A stretch of DNA of 64,000 bases from Yersinia alsatica (GTDB lineage Bacteria > Pseudomonadota > Gammaproteobacteria > Enterobacterales > Enterobacteriaceae): NCBI RefSeq assembly GCF_902170305.1, contig NZ_CABHWW010000014.1, forward strand, positions 186,001-250,000, in the 5' to 3' direction. Below, one piece after another: positions 48,761 to 57,340 of this stretch; within the stretch, counting starts at the first letter, position 1, and every line of letters starts with the position of its first letter. Position numbers and translations under genes: made by a program. The notes beneath the pieces were generated by a model. The model made no database searches. It saw only the letters and a list, made by a program, of their open reading frames with translations, and was not told the origin of the DNA.

Positions 48761-49750
48761 GTGACTGAATCACAATTGATAACCGCAGCAACAGTGCAGT
48801 TCCAGCATCAGGCCAACAACAAGCAATATAATCTATTGGTTATTGAGAAGTTTATTGAACAGGCAGCAGTGCAAAATATCCAAATATTGGCCTTTCCAGA
48901 GATGTGCATTACCGGCTATTGGCATGTGCCGAAATTGACGGCAGCACAGGTCAGTGCTCTGGCCGAGACCATTGACAGCAGCCCCTCGATTGCCTTAGTG
49001 CGCGCTTTAGCGGTGAAGCATCAAATGCTCATTGGCGTCGGCCTGATTGAATTGGCTGATGATGGGCGGCTCTATAATGCTTATGTGGCCTGCATGCCGG
49101 ATGGATCTCTGCACACTCACCGCAAGCTGCATGCCTTTGAGCATCCGGCGATCAGTAGCGGCGATTCTTATACTGTGTTTGACACGCCATGGGGAGTCAA
49201 AGTCGGGATTCTCATCTGTTGGGATAACAATTTGGTGGAAAATGTCCGCGCCACCACTTTATTAGGGGCCGATATATTATTAGCGCCACATCAGACTGGG
49301 GGAACACATTCACGCAGCCCATATGGTATGAAGCCCATTCAACTGGCGTTATGGGAGCAACGGATTGAAAGAAAACAGGAAATGACTGCGGCCATTCGCG
49401 GAATCAATGGTCGAGAATGGTTAATGCGCTGGCTACCGGCGCGAGCACATGACAATGGCCTATTTATTCTGTTTAGTAATGGTATTGGCGCGGATGATGA
49501 TGAGGTCCGTACCGGCAATGCCATGATATTGGACCCTTACGGCCGTATCATCAATGAGACCTGGGAAGCGGCGGATATGATGGTCAGTGCCAAACTGGAT
49601 CTCTCATTGATCCCACTGAGCACCGGTCGTCGTTGGATTTATGGCCGCCGCCCAGAGCTATATACTCTTTTGACTGAGCGGCAAGGTTATGAGCGGGATG
49701 CCATTAGCGCGCGTTTTTCCACTGAAGTTACCGACCTGAAGCACCCCTAA
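48761..49750 (+). CDS. Carbon-nitrogen hydrolase (nitrilase superfamily)
   Basis: A 329-residue amidase/nitrilase-superfamily enzyme. The catalytic triad is Glu47 in AFPEM, Lys122 in HRKLHAFEHP and Cys153 in ILICWDNN. The sequence around Cys is of the N-carbamoylputrescine/aliphatic amidase sort rather than a true nitrilase; the substrate is unknown. The GTG at 48761 has GGAGG five bases upstream, which fixes the start. It is divergent from a LysR gene. Arginine-type scavenging genes follow within 2 kb. Confidence 0.87.
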   Translation: MTESQLITAATVQFQHQANNKQYNLLVIEKFIEQAAVQNIQILAFPEMCITGYWHVPKLTAAQVSALAETIDSSPSIALVRALAVKHQMLIGVGLIELADDGRLYNAYVACMPDGSLHTHRKLHAFEHPAISSGDSYTVFDTPWGVKVGILICWDNNLVENVRATTLLGADILLAPHQTGGTHSRSPYGMKPIQLALWEQRIERKQEMTAAIRGINGREWLMRWLPARAHDNGLFILFSNGIGADDDEVRTGNAMILDPYGRIINETWEAADMMVSAKLDLSLIPLSTGRRWIYGRRPELYTLLTERQGYERDAISARFSTEVTDLKHP

Positions 49751-49764
49751 CTGAGCCGTAACTA

Positions 49765-49803
49765 GCCGCAAGGCAGGGGGGCTTAAAATACCTGCCTAGC
49801 GGC
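49765..49803. repeat. Long imperfect hairpin after the nitrilase gene
   Basis: GCCGC-AA-GGCAGG (49765-49777) pairs with CCTGCC-TA-GCGGC (49791-49803). It overlaps the last codons of the small lipoprotein gene on the minus strand and could end transcripts from both sides. Confidence 0.55.
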
Positions 49804-49924
49804 GAACCCCGGTGCCAATGCTGATGCTGGAGATGCCACTCGAACCGCCGCTCACCCCAACATGGCCGGTATTCGCGCAGGCAATCAGTAACAATGTAAT
49901 CATCACAATGGTTAACTTTTTCAT
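49796..49924 (-). CDS. Small Gly/Ser-rich lipoprotein, 42 aa
   Basis: A 42-residue ORF with a lipoprotein signal (MKKLTIVMITLLLIACANTG, lipobox LIAC) and a 26-residue mature part made mostly of Gly, Ser, Ile and Val (VSGGSSGISSISIGTGVRR). AGGAAA lies 6-11 bases before the ATG. It follows apbE on the same strand, 98 bases away. Function is unknown; it is short enough to be missed by standard gene finders. Confidence 0.65.
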   Translation of the reverse strand: MKKLTIVMITLLLIACANTGHVGVSGGSSGISSISIGTGVRR

Positions 49925-50022
49925 TCGGTTTCCTGGGTTCACGAGCAAGCTATGGGTGCAGTGGCGGCAACCAAAGCTGGCATATCCATAATGATATTTA
50001 TCTTAATTATATCAAACTATGA

Positions 50023-51063
50023 TTAATGCTGATCGGGTGCCAAAAAAGCTTTGAATTGTGGCGTCATTACCGCCGTGAATCCTTGGTCAGTTTTAGTAAT
50101 CAAATACACCGCTAGCCCTTTGCTTTCTGCCAATCTCAGGGCTTTTTCGGTTCCCAGCACCATCAGCCCGGTATCCCAGCCATCGGCTTCTAACGCGGTG
50201 GTCGCAATCACTGTGGCGGACACCAATCTATGGTTAATAGGGCGGCCAGTGGCCGGGTCCAACACATGAGAATAACGTTGGCCTCCTTGCTCAAAATAGT
50301 TGCGATAACTGCCTGAAGTGCTGATGCTGTAGCCTTGCAGGTCAACCAGCGCCTGCACGGCATTTTCCTGATCTGTCGGTTTCTGAATGGCGACACGCCA
50401 TGGCTGCCCCTGACCATTAACGCCACGGGAAGAGACCGCGCCCCCCACCGAGACTAAATAGTTGGTAATTCCTTTTCGCATCATCAGGTTAACTAATAGA
50501 TCAACACCATAGCCTTCTCCCATGGTCGAGAGATCAACATATAAATCAGGTAAGTCTTTCTGCAACCATTCACCACGGTTATCACTGATAAGCGTCAAAT
50601 GCTGTAAGCCAACCTGTTGGCGTGCGCTATCTATCTGATCTTGAGTGGGTATCTGCGTTGGTTGCTTCTCTGGGCCAAATCCCCATAAGTTCACCAGCGG
50701 GCCAACAGTGATATTCATCGCGCCGTCGGTATCACGACCAATACGCTGAGCCAGCAAAATAATATCCGCCATACCACGGGGAATCGGCTGGGGTTCAGAC
50801 CCACGATACTGATTAAAGCGGGAAAGCACCGACGTTTGGCGATAGGTCGAAATATCATTATTGGCTTGCTCCAACAGCGCATCTATCTCTTGTTGTAGCT
50901 GATGTGGGTTGGGGGTGGTTGCCCCACTGATTTTGACACTGTAGAAGGTCCCCATGGTTTTACCTTCAATATCAATTTGTTGCCGGGTTTCAGTATCATT
51001 ACAGGCGGTCAGCAGGCCCAGTACCGCGCTCAGTAATAATCCGTTGGCAAAAAGGTGTGCCAT
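50023..51063 (-). CDS. apbE: FAD:protein FMN transferase ApbE (lipoprotein)
   Basis: A 346-residue periplasmic flavin transferase that attaches FMN to a Thr of target proteins such as NqrB/NqrC and RnfG/RnfD. Its lipoprotein signal ends LLTAC. Family blocks are GKTMGTFYSVKISG, MNITVGPLVNLWGFGP, YVDLSTMGEGYGVDLLV and SGSYRNYFEQGGQRYSHVLD. The acidic metal site near TALEADGWDTGLMVLG is intact. Length matches the family. The gene is single, followed by a tiny lipoprotein gene. Which protein it flavinylates is not shown here. Confidence 0.93.
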   Translation of the reverse strand: MAHLFANGLLLSAVLGLLTACNDTETRQQIDIEGKTMGTFYSVKISGATTPNPHQLQQEIDALLEQANNDISTYRQTSVLSRFNQYRGSEPQPIPRGMADIILLAQRIGRDTDGAMNITVGPLVNLWGFGPEKQPTQIPTQDQIDSARQQVGLQHLTLISDNRGEWLQKDLPDLYVDLSTMGEGYGVDLLVNLMMRKGITNYLVSVGGAVSSRGVNGQGQPWRVAIQKPTDQENAVQALVDLQGYSISTSGSYRNYFEQGGQRYSHVLDPATGRPINHRLVSATVIATTALEADGWDTGLMVLGTEKALRLAESKGLAVYLITKTDQGFTAVMTPQFKAFLAPDQH

Positions 51064-51251
51064 GGGAACGTCCTTACAAGAAAAATAGTTAGAGCGGGAT
51101 TATATGCTTTTCATCTAACAGCTGAATAGGTCGTAGTGATTGCCAGATACAGCGCAAATGTATAGTCGCCATGGGCGGATTCAACCAGATTAGTGACAGT
51201 ATCTGTTTAATAATCAGATTAATCCTTTCGCCATCAATCAAGAGAATCCCT

Positions 51252-52010
51252 ATGCACTTTACTCAAGCCATTGCCAGACTCCCTGCTGACACTTGCGGCA
51301 GCGGCCAGACGACCTCAAAATTGGGTGCGCCAAATATTGCGGCAACCGGCCGCCAGTTCTTGGCCTATGTGGATACTTTGCTGCGTCTTGGCCTGAAAGT
51401 GACTATTTTACCGGCAGCGCCAGCATTTCCAGATGCGCACTTTGTGGAAGATACCGCGGTTGTGATGCCGGAACTGGCGGTGATAACCCACCCCGGCGCG
51501 CCGAGTCGTCAGGGAGAAGTTGACACCATTGAGCCACTATTTACGGATCGCCCCGTTTTTCGTATGAGTCAGCAGGGTCATCTTGATGGCGGTGATGTTC
51601 TGTTAGTGGATAAACAGTTTTTTATCGGGTTAACTTCTCGGACCGATGAGGTGGGAATCAGTGAATTTTCTTCCGCGGTCGGGCGCTATGGCTATCGAGT
51701 GACCACCATCGAAGTGAGTGCTGGCCTGCACCTGAAATCTATTGTGAACTACGTGGGGCGCAACACATTATTGCTGACTGAGGATTATCAACAGCATCCC
51801 GCATTTGCCCATTTTAATACCATTGTTATTCCCGAGGCCGAATCTTACGCGGGTAATACCTTATGGATCAATGATACGCTGATTACACCTCAAGGTTATC
51901 CTTATACGTTGGCACAAATTGAAAAGCTGGGAATGCCCATTGTGCAACTTGATACCAGTGAATTTAAGAAGATGGATGGCGGCTTAACTTGCCTCTCACT
52001 GCGTTTCTAA
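51252..52010 (+). CDS. Dimethylarginine dimethylaminohydrolase family (guanidino hydrolase)
   Basis: A 252-residue member of the DDAH branch of the pentein (amidinotransferase) superfamily. The substrate-binding FVEDTAVV is present. The catalytic residues are His in LHLKSIVNY and the C-terminal Cys in GGLTCLSLRF; QGHLDGGDVL is also conserved. Such enzymes turn methylated arginine into citrulline plus an amine. The ATG at 51252 starts the family N-terminus (MHFTQAIARLP). It leads a group with a basic/polar amino-acid ABC transporter, so the pair likely imports and degrades an arginine derivative. Confidence 0.85.
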   Translation: MHFTQAIARLPADTCGSGQTTSKLGAPNIAATGRQFLAYVDTLLRLGLKVTILPAAPAFPDAHFVEDTAVVMPELAVITHPGAPSRQGEVDTIEPLFTDRPVFRMSQQGHLDGGDVLLVDKQFFIGLTSRTDEVGISEFSSAVGRYGYRVTTIEVSAGLHLKSIVNYVGRNTLLLTEDYQQHPAFAHFNTIVIPEAESYAGNTLWINDTLITPQGYPYTLAQIEKLGMPIVQLDTSEFKKMDGGLTCLSLRF

Positions 52011-52069
52011 CCCTTTTTATCTCTGACTATTCACCATCTCTATTATTTGCCACCAACGGGATCTTAACG

Positions 52070-52843
52070 ATGAAAAAGACATTAGCTGCATTATTGACTG
52101 GCCTGATACTTTCCGCTCCCGTGGCGGCTCAGACGATTGACACTATCAGTTTTGGGGTTGATGGGGGATATCCACCTTTTGACGTGCTGGCGCCTAGCGG
52201 CGAGATCACCGGTTTTGATATCGATATTGCCAATGCACTGTGTGACAATTTGCATGCCAAATGTGTCTTCGTCAAACAGCCGTTTGAGAGCATGATTGCG
52301 GCCCTCAATGCCCGTAAGTTTGATGCCATTATTGCGTCACTCAGTATTACAGAAGAGCGTAAAAAAGAAGTCGATTTTACTGACCGCTATTACCGCAGCG
52401 CCGCCCAGTTAGTCGCGCGCAAGGGCAGCCCATTGACACCTGATGTAGCCACGCTGAAAGGTAAAACGGTTGGCGTGCAAACCGGTTCTATCCATGAAAC
52501 CTATGCGAAAAAGCATTGGGCTGGGCAGGGCATAAAAATTGTTTCTTATGCTAACCAAGATAATGTGTATCTGGATCTGATGTCCGGGCGAATTAATGCT
52601 TCGCTACAAGATAATATTCAGGCTGCCAGTAGCTTTATTGATACGCCACGCGGGCAGAAATTTGCCTTTGCCGGTCCGGTGATTCAAGACGAAACCATCT
52701 CTACGGATGTCGGCATTGCGGTGGGTAAAGATAACCCGGCATTACGCGATGCCCTTAATGGTGCGATTAAGGCTATCCGCGCGGATGGTACTTATGACGC
52801 TATTGTGAAAAAGTATTTTAGTTTCGATATTTACGGTAACTAA
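52070..52843 (+). CDS. ABC transporter periplasmic substrate-binding protein (polar/basic amino acid)
   Basis: A 257-residue type II solute-binding protein of the HisJ/ArgT/ArtJ family. A signal peptide ends at APVAA/QT. Family signatures are FGVDGGYPPFDVL, GFDIDIANALC, IASLSITEERKKEVDFTDRY and the hinge KGKTVGVQTGS. Conserved Asp and Arg residues in the pocket fit a charged amino-acid ligand. It lies 59 bases after the DDAH-like gene and ahead of two permease genes. A methylated arginine or related ligand is inferred from the neighbour. Confidence 0.9.
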   Translation: MKKTLAALLTGLILSAPVAAQTIDTISFGVDGGYPPFDVLAPSGEITGFDIDIANALCDNLHAKCVFVKQPFESMIAALNARKFDAIIASLSITEERKKEVDFTDRYYRSAAQLVARKGSPLTPDVATLKGKTVGVQTGSIHETYAKKHWAGQGIKIVSYANQDNVYLDLMSGRINASLQDNIQAASSFIDTPRGQKFAFAGPVIQDETISTDVGIAVGKDNPALRDALNGAIKAIRADGTYDAIVKKYFSFDIYGN

Positions 52844-52910
52844 TTTTTGCTCCAGCCGGGTGGCGTGCTGAAACGCCCGGTTGCAGTTTCTCAGCATGGG
52901 GAGGCCGATA

Positions 52911-53600
52911 ATGGTAACAGACTATTTGCCGTTACTGGCACAGGGGGCGGGGTTATCGCTGTGTGTGATGCTGCTTTCATTGGCGGTGGCGCTGATTCTC
53001 GGGCTGATTAATGCGGTGATCAAACTGTTTGGCCCGCGCTGGTTACGTTGGATATCAACCGGATACACCACCTTGGTGCGCGGTATTCCTGAGCTGGTGA
53101 TCATGCTGTTGCTGTTTTTTGGCGGCGAAATGCTGGTTAACGGTTTTTTGAGCTTATTGGGGTTAGGGCCGGTTCGCTTCAATACCTTTATTTCCGGGGT
53201 GCTGGCGATTGGCATTGTGTTTGGCGCTTATTACACCGAAACCTTCCGTGGCGCTTTTCAAACGGTTGATCGCGGACAGCTCGAGGCTGCGGTGGCTTAC
53301 GGTATGCGGCCCGCTCAAGTATTCCGCCGCATTATGCTGCCGCAAATGCTCAGTTTTGCTATTCCCGGCATTAACAATAACTGGTTGGGTTTGATGAAAG
53401 CCTCGGCATTAATCTCTATTTTGGGCTTAGAAGATATGGTGTGGCTGGCTGAGCAAGCCGGGCGGGCGACCCAAAAACCTTTCTTGTTCTACTTCTTGGT
53501 GGCGATGATTTATATGGTTATCACCGCACTTTCCAGTTGGGGCTTCAGCTTGCTAGCACGGCGCTATGCGCTATCAACCTCAACGGCGAGGGCGCGCTAA
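52911..53600 (+). CDS. Amino-acid ABC transporter permease (HisQ/ArtQ type)
   Basis: A 229-residue inner-membrane permease with about five helices. The coupling loop is EAAVAYGMRPAQVFRRIMLP (the EAA motif), preceded by VRGIPELVIMLLLFF typical of the HisQ family. GGGGAGG lies just before the ATG at 52911. It overlaps the next permease gene by one base. Together they should form the heterodimeric channel; no ATPase gene is present nearby. Confidence 0.9.
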   Translation: MVTDYLPLLAQGAGLSLCVMLLSLAVALILGLINAVIKLFGPRWLRWISTGYTTLVRGIPELVIMLLLFFGGEMLVNGFLSLLGLGPVRFNTFISGVLAIGIVFGAYYTETFRGAFQTVDRGQLEAAVAYGMRPAQVFRRIMLPQMLSFAIPGINNNWLGLMKASALISILGLEDMVWLAEQAGRATQKPFLFYFLVAMIYMVITALSSWGFSLLARRYALSTSTARAR

Positions 53601-54322
53601 TGAATCTGCAAACGGTACTGGAAGCCATACCCACATTTCTGTATAGCGACGGTTCTGATACCACCGGGCTGGCCATGACTGCCAAACTGTTTTTGTTGTC
53701 GGTATTCCCCGGTCTGCTATTGGCGCTGTTAATGGCTATCGGGCAAGCATTTGGCCCACGCCCACTGGCTTGGTTGATCCGCAGTGTGACCTATTTCTTT
53801 CGCAGTACGCCGCTCTATCTGCAATTAATGCTGATTTATTATGGCCTTTCGCAGTTTGATATTGTGCAATTGGGCTGGCAGGATGACCAACCCTTCTGGT
53901 TGCTGTTCCGCGATGCCACATTCTGTGCCGTGCTGGCCTTGGTGCTCAATACCAGTGCTTATGTTGCCGAATTATTAGCTGGCATGATGGTGACATTTCC
54001 CCGTCAGGAGTGGGTGGCTGGCGAGGCATTTGGCATGACTCAGTGGCAAATCATCCGTCGGCTGGTACTGCCTGCGACCTTGCGCCGTGGTATTCCAGCG
54101 CTGAATAACGAAATGGTATTCCTGTTGCACGCGACCTCCCTTGCCAGCACGGTCACCTTGCTGGATATCACCGGCGTCGCCCGTGCTTTCTATGCCGCAA
54201 CTTATTCACCCTTTATCCCATTCTTGATGGCCGCAGCCCTTTATCTGCTCTGTACCTTTATATTGATATTCTTGTTTTCGCGCGCGGAACGGCGCTGGTT
54301 GGCATTTGCCCGCCACGATTGA
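53600..54322 (+). CDS. Amino-acid ABC transporter permease (HisM/ArtM type)
   Basis: A 240-residue second permease of the same transporter, with about five membrane helices. The EAA loop is AGEAFGMTQWQIIRRLVLP, preceded by YFFRSTPLYLQLMLIYYGL. The ATG overlaps the previous stop codon (TAATG at 53598-53602), so the two subunits are translationally coupled. It ends 22 bases before the convergent Lrp gene. The expected ATP-binding subunit is missing here and must come from elsewhere, for example a HisP/ArtP-type protein. Confidence 0.9.
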   Translation: MNLQTVLEAIPTFLYSDGSDTTGLAMTAKLFLLSVFPGLLLALLMAIGQAFGPRPLAWLIRSVTYFFRSTPLYLQLMLIYYGLSQFDIVQLGWQDDQPFWLLFRDATFCAVLALVLNTSAYVAELLAGMMVTFPRQEWVAGEAFGMTQWQIIRRLVLPATLRRGIPALNNEMVFLLHATSLASTVTLLDITGVARAFYAATYSPFIPFLMAAALYLLCTFILIFLFSRAERRWLAFARHD

Positions 54323-54343
54323 GGTGGCAGGCTGACCAGAGAT

Positions 54344-54799
54344 TTAGGAACGTTTAATCGCTTGCAGCTCGGTGATGGTAACAATTTTATCGACGCGGAA
54401 TTTTTTGCTGGTCAGCCAGGTATCGGCCAGTAAGCGGTAGTGTTCCATGTTGCGGCAGCCAATGCGTAGCAGGAAATCGAAACTACCGCCGACGAGCCAG
54501 CAATCCAGCACTTCGGGGGTTTTACGGACCTCTTGTTCAAAGGCTGCTTGGGAGTGACCGTGGTCAGCCAGCGCAATTTGCGCTTGGATCACAAATGCGT
54601 GCTCCGGCTCCGGTAACTCAATAATCGCGCTGTAGCCACGAATAATACCGGCGCGCTCCAGTAGCCGAACACGCTCCAGACAGGGGCGGGCGGTCAGATT
54701 GACCTGTTCAGACAGCTTCTGATAAGAGATACGACCATCCTGGCTCAGGATTTCAAGGATTTTTTTGTCAATTCGGTCAAGCCGGGCTTTCTTTTCCAC
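54344..54799 (-). CDS. Lrp/AsnC-family transcriptional regulator
   Basis: About 151 residues: an N-terminal helix-turn-helix (IDKKILEILSQDGRISYQKL then SEQVNLTARPCLERVRLLE) and a C-terminal RAM/AsnC domain (VLDCWLVGGSFDFLLRIGC). No ATG fits; a GTG at 54799 and a TTG at 54814 are the possible starts. With either, the start lies within about 15 bases of the ATG of the divergent AstE-like gene. Such regulators sense amino acids, and it probably controls the transporter/deacylase genes around it. Confidence 0.85.
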   Translation of the reverse strand: MEKKARLDRIDKKILEILSQDGRISYQKLSEQVNLTARPCLERVRLLERAGIIRGYSAIIELPEPEHAFVIQAQIALADHGHSQAAFEQEVRKTPEVLDCWLVGGSFDFLLRIGCRNMEHYRLLADTWLTSKKFRVDKIVTITELQAIKRS

Positions 54800-54813
54800 A
54801 GATAGGACGTCCA

Positions 54814-55932
54814 ATGAAAATCAATCACCATAAGTTACCTGAACATACCCTGAGTGGGCAGCGTCAATTAACCAGTTTTCACTTTGGCCAACCGGGTGTG
54901 GGCGAGAAAATCTACCTTCAGGCTGGCCTGCATGCCGATGAACTGCCCGGTATGCTGGTATTACATTATCTTAAAAGATTACTGAGTCAGGCGGAACGGC
55001 GGGCCGAAATTCAGAGCGAAATAATTATTGTGCCAATCGCTAACCCGGCCGGTATTGCGCAAGTGCTGCTTAACAGTGGAATCGGCCGTTTTGATCTGGT
55101 CAGCGGGCGCAATTTTAATCGTGATTTTCCTGATCTGGCTAAGTTGCTTCAGCAGCGGCTGGGCCACCAGACATTAAGTCAAGAAAGCCATCAGCTGCGG
55201 CAACAGATACGCCGCGAAATGGTTGATGCCTTACAAAATTTGCCTGCTAACAGTGAAGTGGATGCTTTACGGCAACATTTACTGATGTTGGCTTGTGATG
55301 CGGATCTGGTGCTGGATCTGCATTGTGATGATAGTGCCATTTTGCACTTATATGCCGATCCCGCCTGGCGTGAGTCGGTCGATACACTCGCGCGCTTTTT
55401 GCATATCGACACCGTGTTGCTGTCACAAGATAGCGGCGGTGGCTCCTTTGATGAAGCTTGCGGCTTGCCGTGGCACCGGCTGGCGCAGCAGCCAGATTTA
55501 AGTGCGCTGGCCCCGGCTTGCATGGCGGTCACCGTGGAGTTGCGAGGGCAGCAAGATGTCAGCCACGCGTTAGCCAGTGCGGATGCCGAACGTATTTACC
55601 ACTATTTGCAGTATCGGGGGGCCATTGCCGGGGCCAAGCCAGATATCCCGCAGCGCGACGTGGTGATGTTGCCATTTTCCGCCGGAGAAATTGTCACCGT
55701 ACCCGCCAGCGGCCTGTTGCTGCTAGTGCGTCAACCGGGCGACTGGGTCGGCAAAGATGAAGTGGTGGCTGAAATCATTGACCCCATAACTGATACCGTG
55801 AAAGCCGTACGGGCGAAAGCCGGGGGCATTATCTATGCCAGTCGTCGCGCGCCGTTTGTGACCTTGGGGGCTGAAGTCATGAAAATCGCCGGGAAAACAC
55901 CCTATGCCGGCGGCGGGGAAGTGGCGTCGTGA
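54814..55932 (+). CDS. AstE/AspA-family deacylase (N-acyl amino-acid type)
   Basis: A 372-residue zinc carboxypeptidase-fold enzyme of the succinylglutamate desuccinylase/aspartoacylase family. Zinc ligands are in GLHADELPG (His and Glu-type positions), a further His is in LDLHCDDSA, and the substrate Arg is probably in GRNFNRDFP. The C-terminus is a small lipoyl-like beta domain (GEIVTVPASGLLLLVRQPGD). Related enzymes remove acyl groups from amino acids (DoeB in ectoine breakdown, AstE in arginine breakdown). AGGAC precedes the ATG. Its neighbours suggest a role in amino-acid scavenging; the substrate is open. Confidence 0.83.
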   Translation: MKINHHKLPEHTLSGQRQLTSFHFGQPGVGEKIYLQAGLHADELPGMLVLHYLKRLLSQAERRAEIQSEIIIVPIANPAGIAQVLLNSGIGRFDLVSGRNFNRDFPDLAKLLQQRLGHQTLSQESHQLRQQIRREMVDALQNLPANSEVDALRQHLLMLACDADLVLDLHCDDSAILHLYADPAWRESVDTLARFLHIDTVLLSQDSGGGSFDEACGLPWHRLAQQPDLSALAPACMAVTVELRGQQDVSHALASADAERIYHYLQYRGAIAGAKPDIPQRDVVMLPFSAGEIVTVPASGLLLLVRQPGDWVGKDEVVAEIIDPITDTVKAVRAKAGGIIYASRRAPFVTLGAEVMKIAGKTPYAGGGEVAS

Positions 55933-55982
55933 TTGGGTAGTGCAACGCTAGGAGAACCTCGAAGGTAAAGGTTCGATAAATT

Positions 55983-56001
55983 AGGGGCCGTTTACGGTCC
56001 T
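55983..56001. repeat. Short hairpin between the deacylase and mutase genes
   Basis: AGGGGCCG-TTTA-CGGTCCT is an imperfect stem-loop between two convergent genes, with an AT-rich stretch on both sides. It is a weak bidirectional terminator candidate and marks the edge between backbone-like sequence and the cluster that follows. Confidence 0.35.
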
Positions 56002-56071
56002 ATTCTTATTAAGAATGACTATTCAATCTAAAAAATCGGTGCAGTTAATTCTGTCCGAGAATTGGATATGT

Positions 56072-57322
56072 TTATTTCAAATAATGGGCATCGTACTTCG
56101 ATTCGATAGATGACAACATACCTAAAAACTTAAATGGATCCAATGAGTTGATCCCCCCCCTCTCTTGTTTAATTTCAATAGGCATATTACCAACGTCACA
56201 CCATTGTAGAATACCCGCAGCATCAATATAAGCTCTCGATTTACCTTTATTATCAAAGTGAAGACAATAAGGTACATCAATAATACCCAAGCTAAATGCT
56301 TTGAGTATTGCCTCGCCAACATCAGAATCTAAATTCAGAACATGGCTTATTATATTAGTCGCTTCAGTATAAATTTCATGAAAAAATAAAGTACTGTCTT
56401 TATATGAATTGTACTCCCCCAGTGAATCCCAATGTTTACGGGCCCTTTCGAGGGAAGCAATATTTTCGACAATTGTCGGTATACGAAAAGCTTCTTTTAC
56501 CGTTTTGGTGATCAGCCTTTCAGCATGACCATATTTACAGATTTCAACGCTGGCCTTCAGTAGGTCTGTCGCCCCTTCGATGGTTTTTGGGAAAACCCCC
56601 ATATAGGTATACACAACAACATGCCATTCAGCCTTTTTAAGCCATTTCGTTGCCAATTCACGTAATGCACGAACTGCGCCGATATCTTGGCTGACCGATG
56701 TCTGCTGCGCATAGCTTAAAGAAAGACTGGTCAACCCATAACGTTCAAAAAAAACCCCTTCAATAATAGCAAGAGCCACTAGCAAGCCCGGCGGACACAT
56801 TTGCCCAAGCATACATCCGCCAAAACTCTCAATATGGAGAGGTCCAAACGCCCCTCCTATTGCAGCCATGTTTACACATTGTCTCCAAGAATTTACGGCG
56901 TCCTTCAACGGAGTACGGCTATATGGCAAGCAATACGAAATTGGGCCACCTTCGGTTGCCATAACACCACTTTCCACAAGACATTCAAATATGTGGTTAG
57001 GCAGAGAACTACCATGCCTGACTTGAACCATAAAATAGTCATCTTGAATGGTATTAAGTAAATCAATACATTTTCTAGAACCATGATTAATGATCGGATA
57101 ACCATTTAATATATGCCCAGCATCCAGACTTTTTTGAGCATTTACAATATCATCCACCCGAGTATAGCTGTCTAAAGTGATGGTACCCATCGTCGTTGCA
57201 TTGGCATTTTTGACGGCTGTTAATCCATTCAGCATCTTATCTGGGCAATCAAACCCCATACGAGGTTGTACCGTTAACATGCCGTTTCGATTGGCTTGGG
57301 TGACAATTTGGTTAAAATCCAT
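56072..57322 (-). CDS. B12-dependent glutamate (methylaspartate) mutase E-subunit homologue
   Basis: A 416-residue protein similar to GlmE, the catalytic TIM-barrel subunit of glutamate mutase, which rearranges L-glutamate to (2S,3S)-3-methylaspartate using adenosylcobalamin. Family blocks seen are TVQPRMGFDC, LNGYPIINHGSRKC, VRHGSSLPNHIFEC, ATEGGPISYCLPYSR, HIESFGGCM and a C-terminal GIIDVPYCLHF/CDVGNMPIEIK. Clostridial GlmE is about 480 residues, so this version is shorter. It lies 18 bases after a B12-binding subunit gene on the same strand. Both diverge from a ligase/exporter set, suggesting a biosynthetic rather than fermentative role. Confidence 0.85.
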   Translation of the reverse strand: MDFNQIVTQANRNGMLTVQPRMGFDCPDKMLNGLTAVKNANATTMGTITLDSYTRVDDIVNAQKSLDAGHILNGYPIINHGSRKCIDLLNTIQDDYFMVQVRHGSSLPNHIFECLVESGVMATEGGPISYCLPYSRTPLKDAVNSWRQCVNMAAIGGAFGPLHIESFGGCMLGQMCPPGLLVALAIIEGVFFERYGLTSLSLSYAQQTSVSQDIGAVRALRELATKWLKKAEWHVVVYTYMGVFPKTIEGATDLLKASVEICKYGHAERLITKTVKEAFRIPTIVENIASLERARKHWDSLGEYNSYKDSTLFFHEIYTEATNIISHVLNLDSDVGEAILKAFSLGIIDVPYCLHFDNKGKSRAYIDAAGILQWCDVGNMPIEIKQERGGINSLDPFKFLGMLSSIESKYDAHYLK

Positions 57323-57340
57323 GATAAGTATTTTCCCTGT

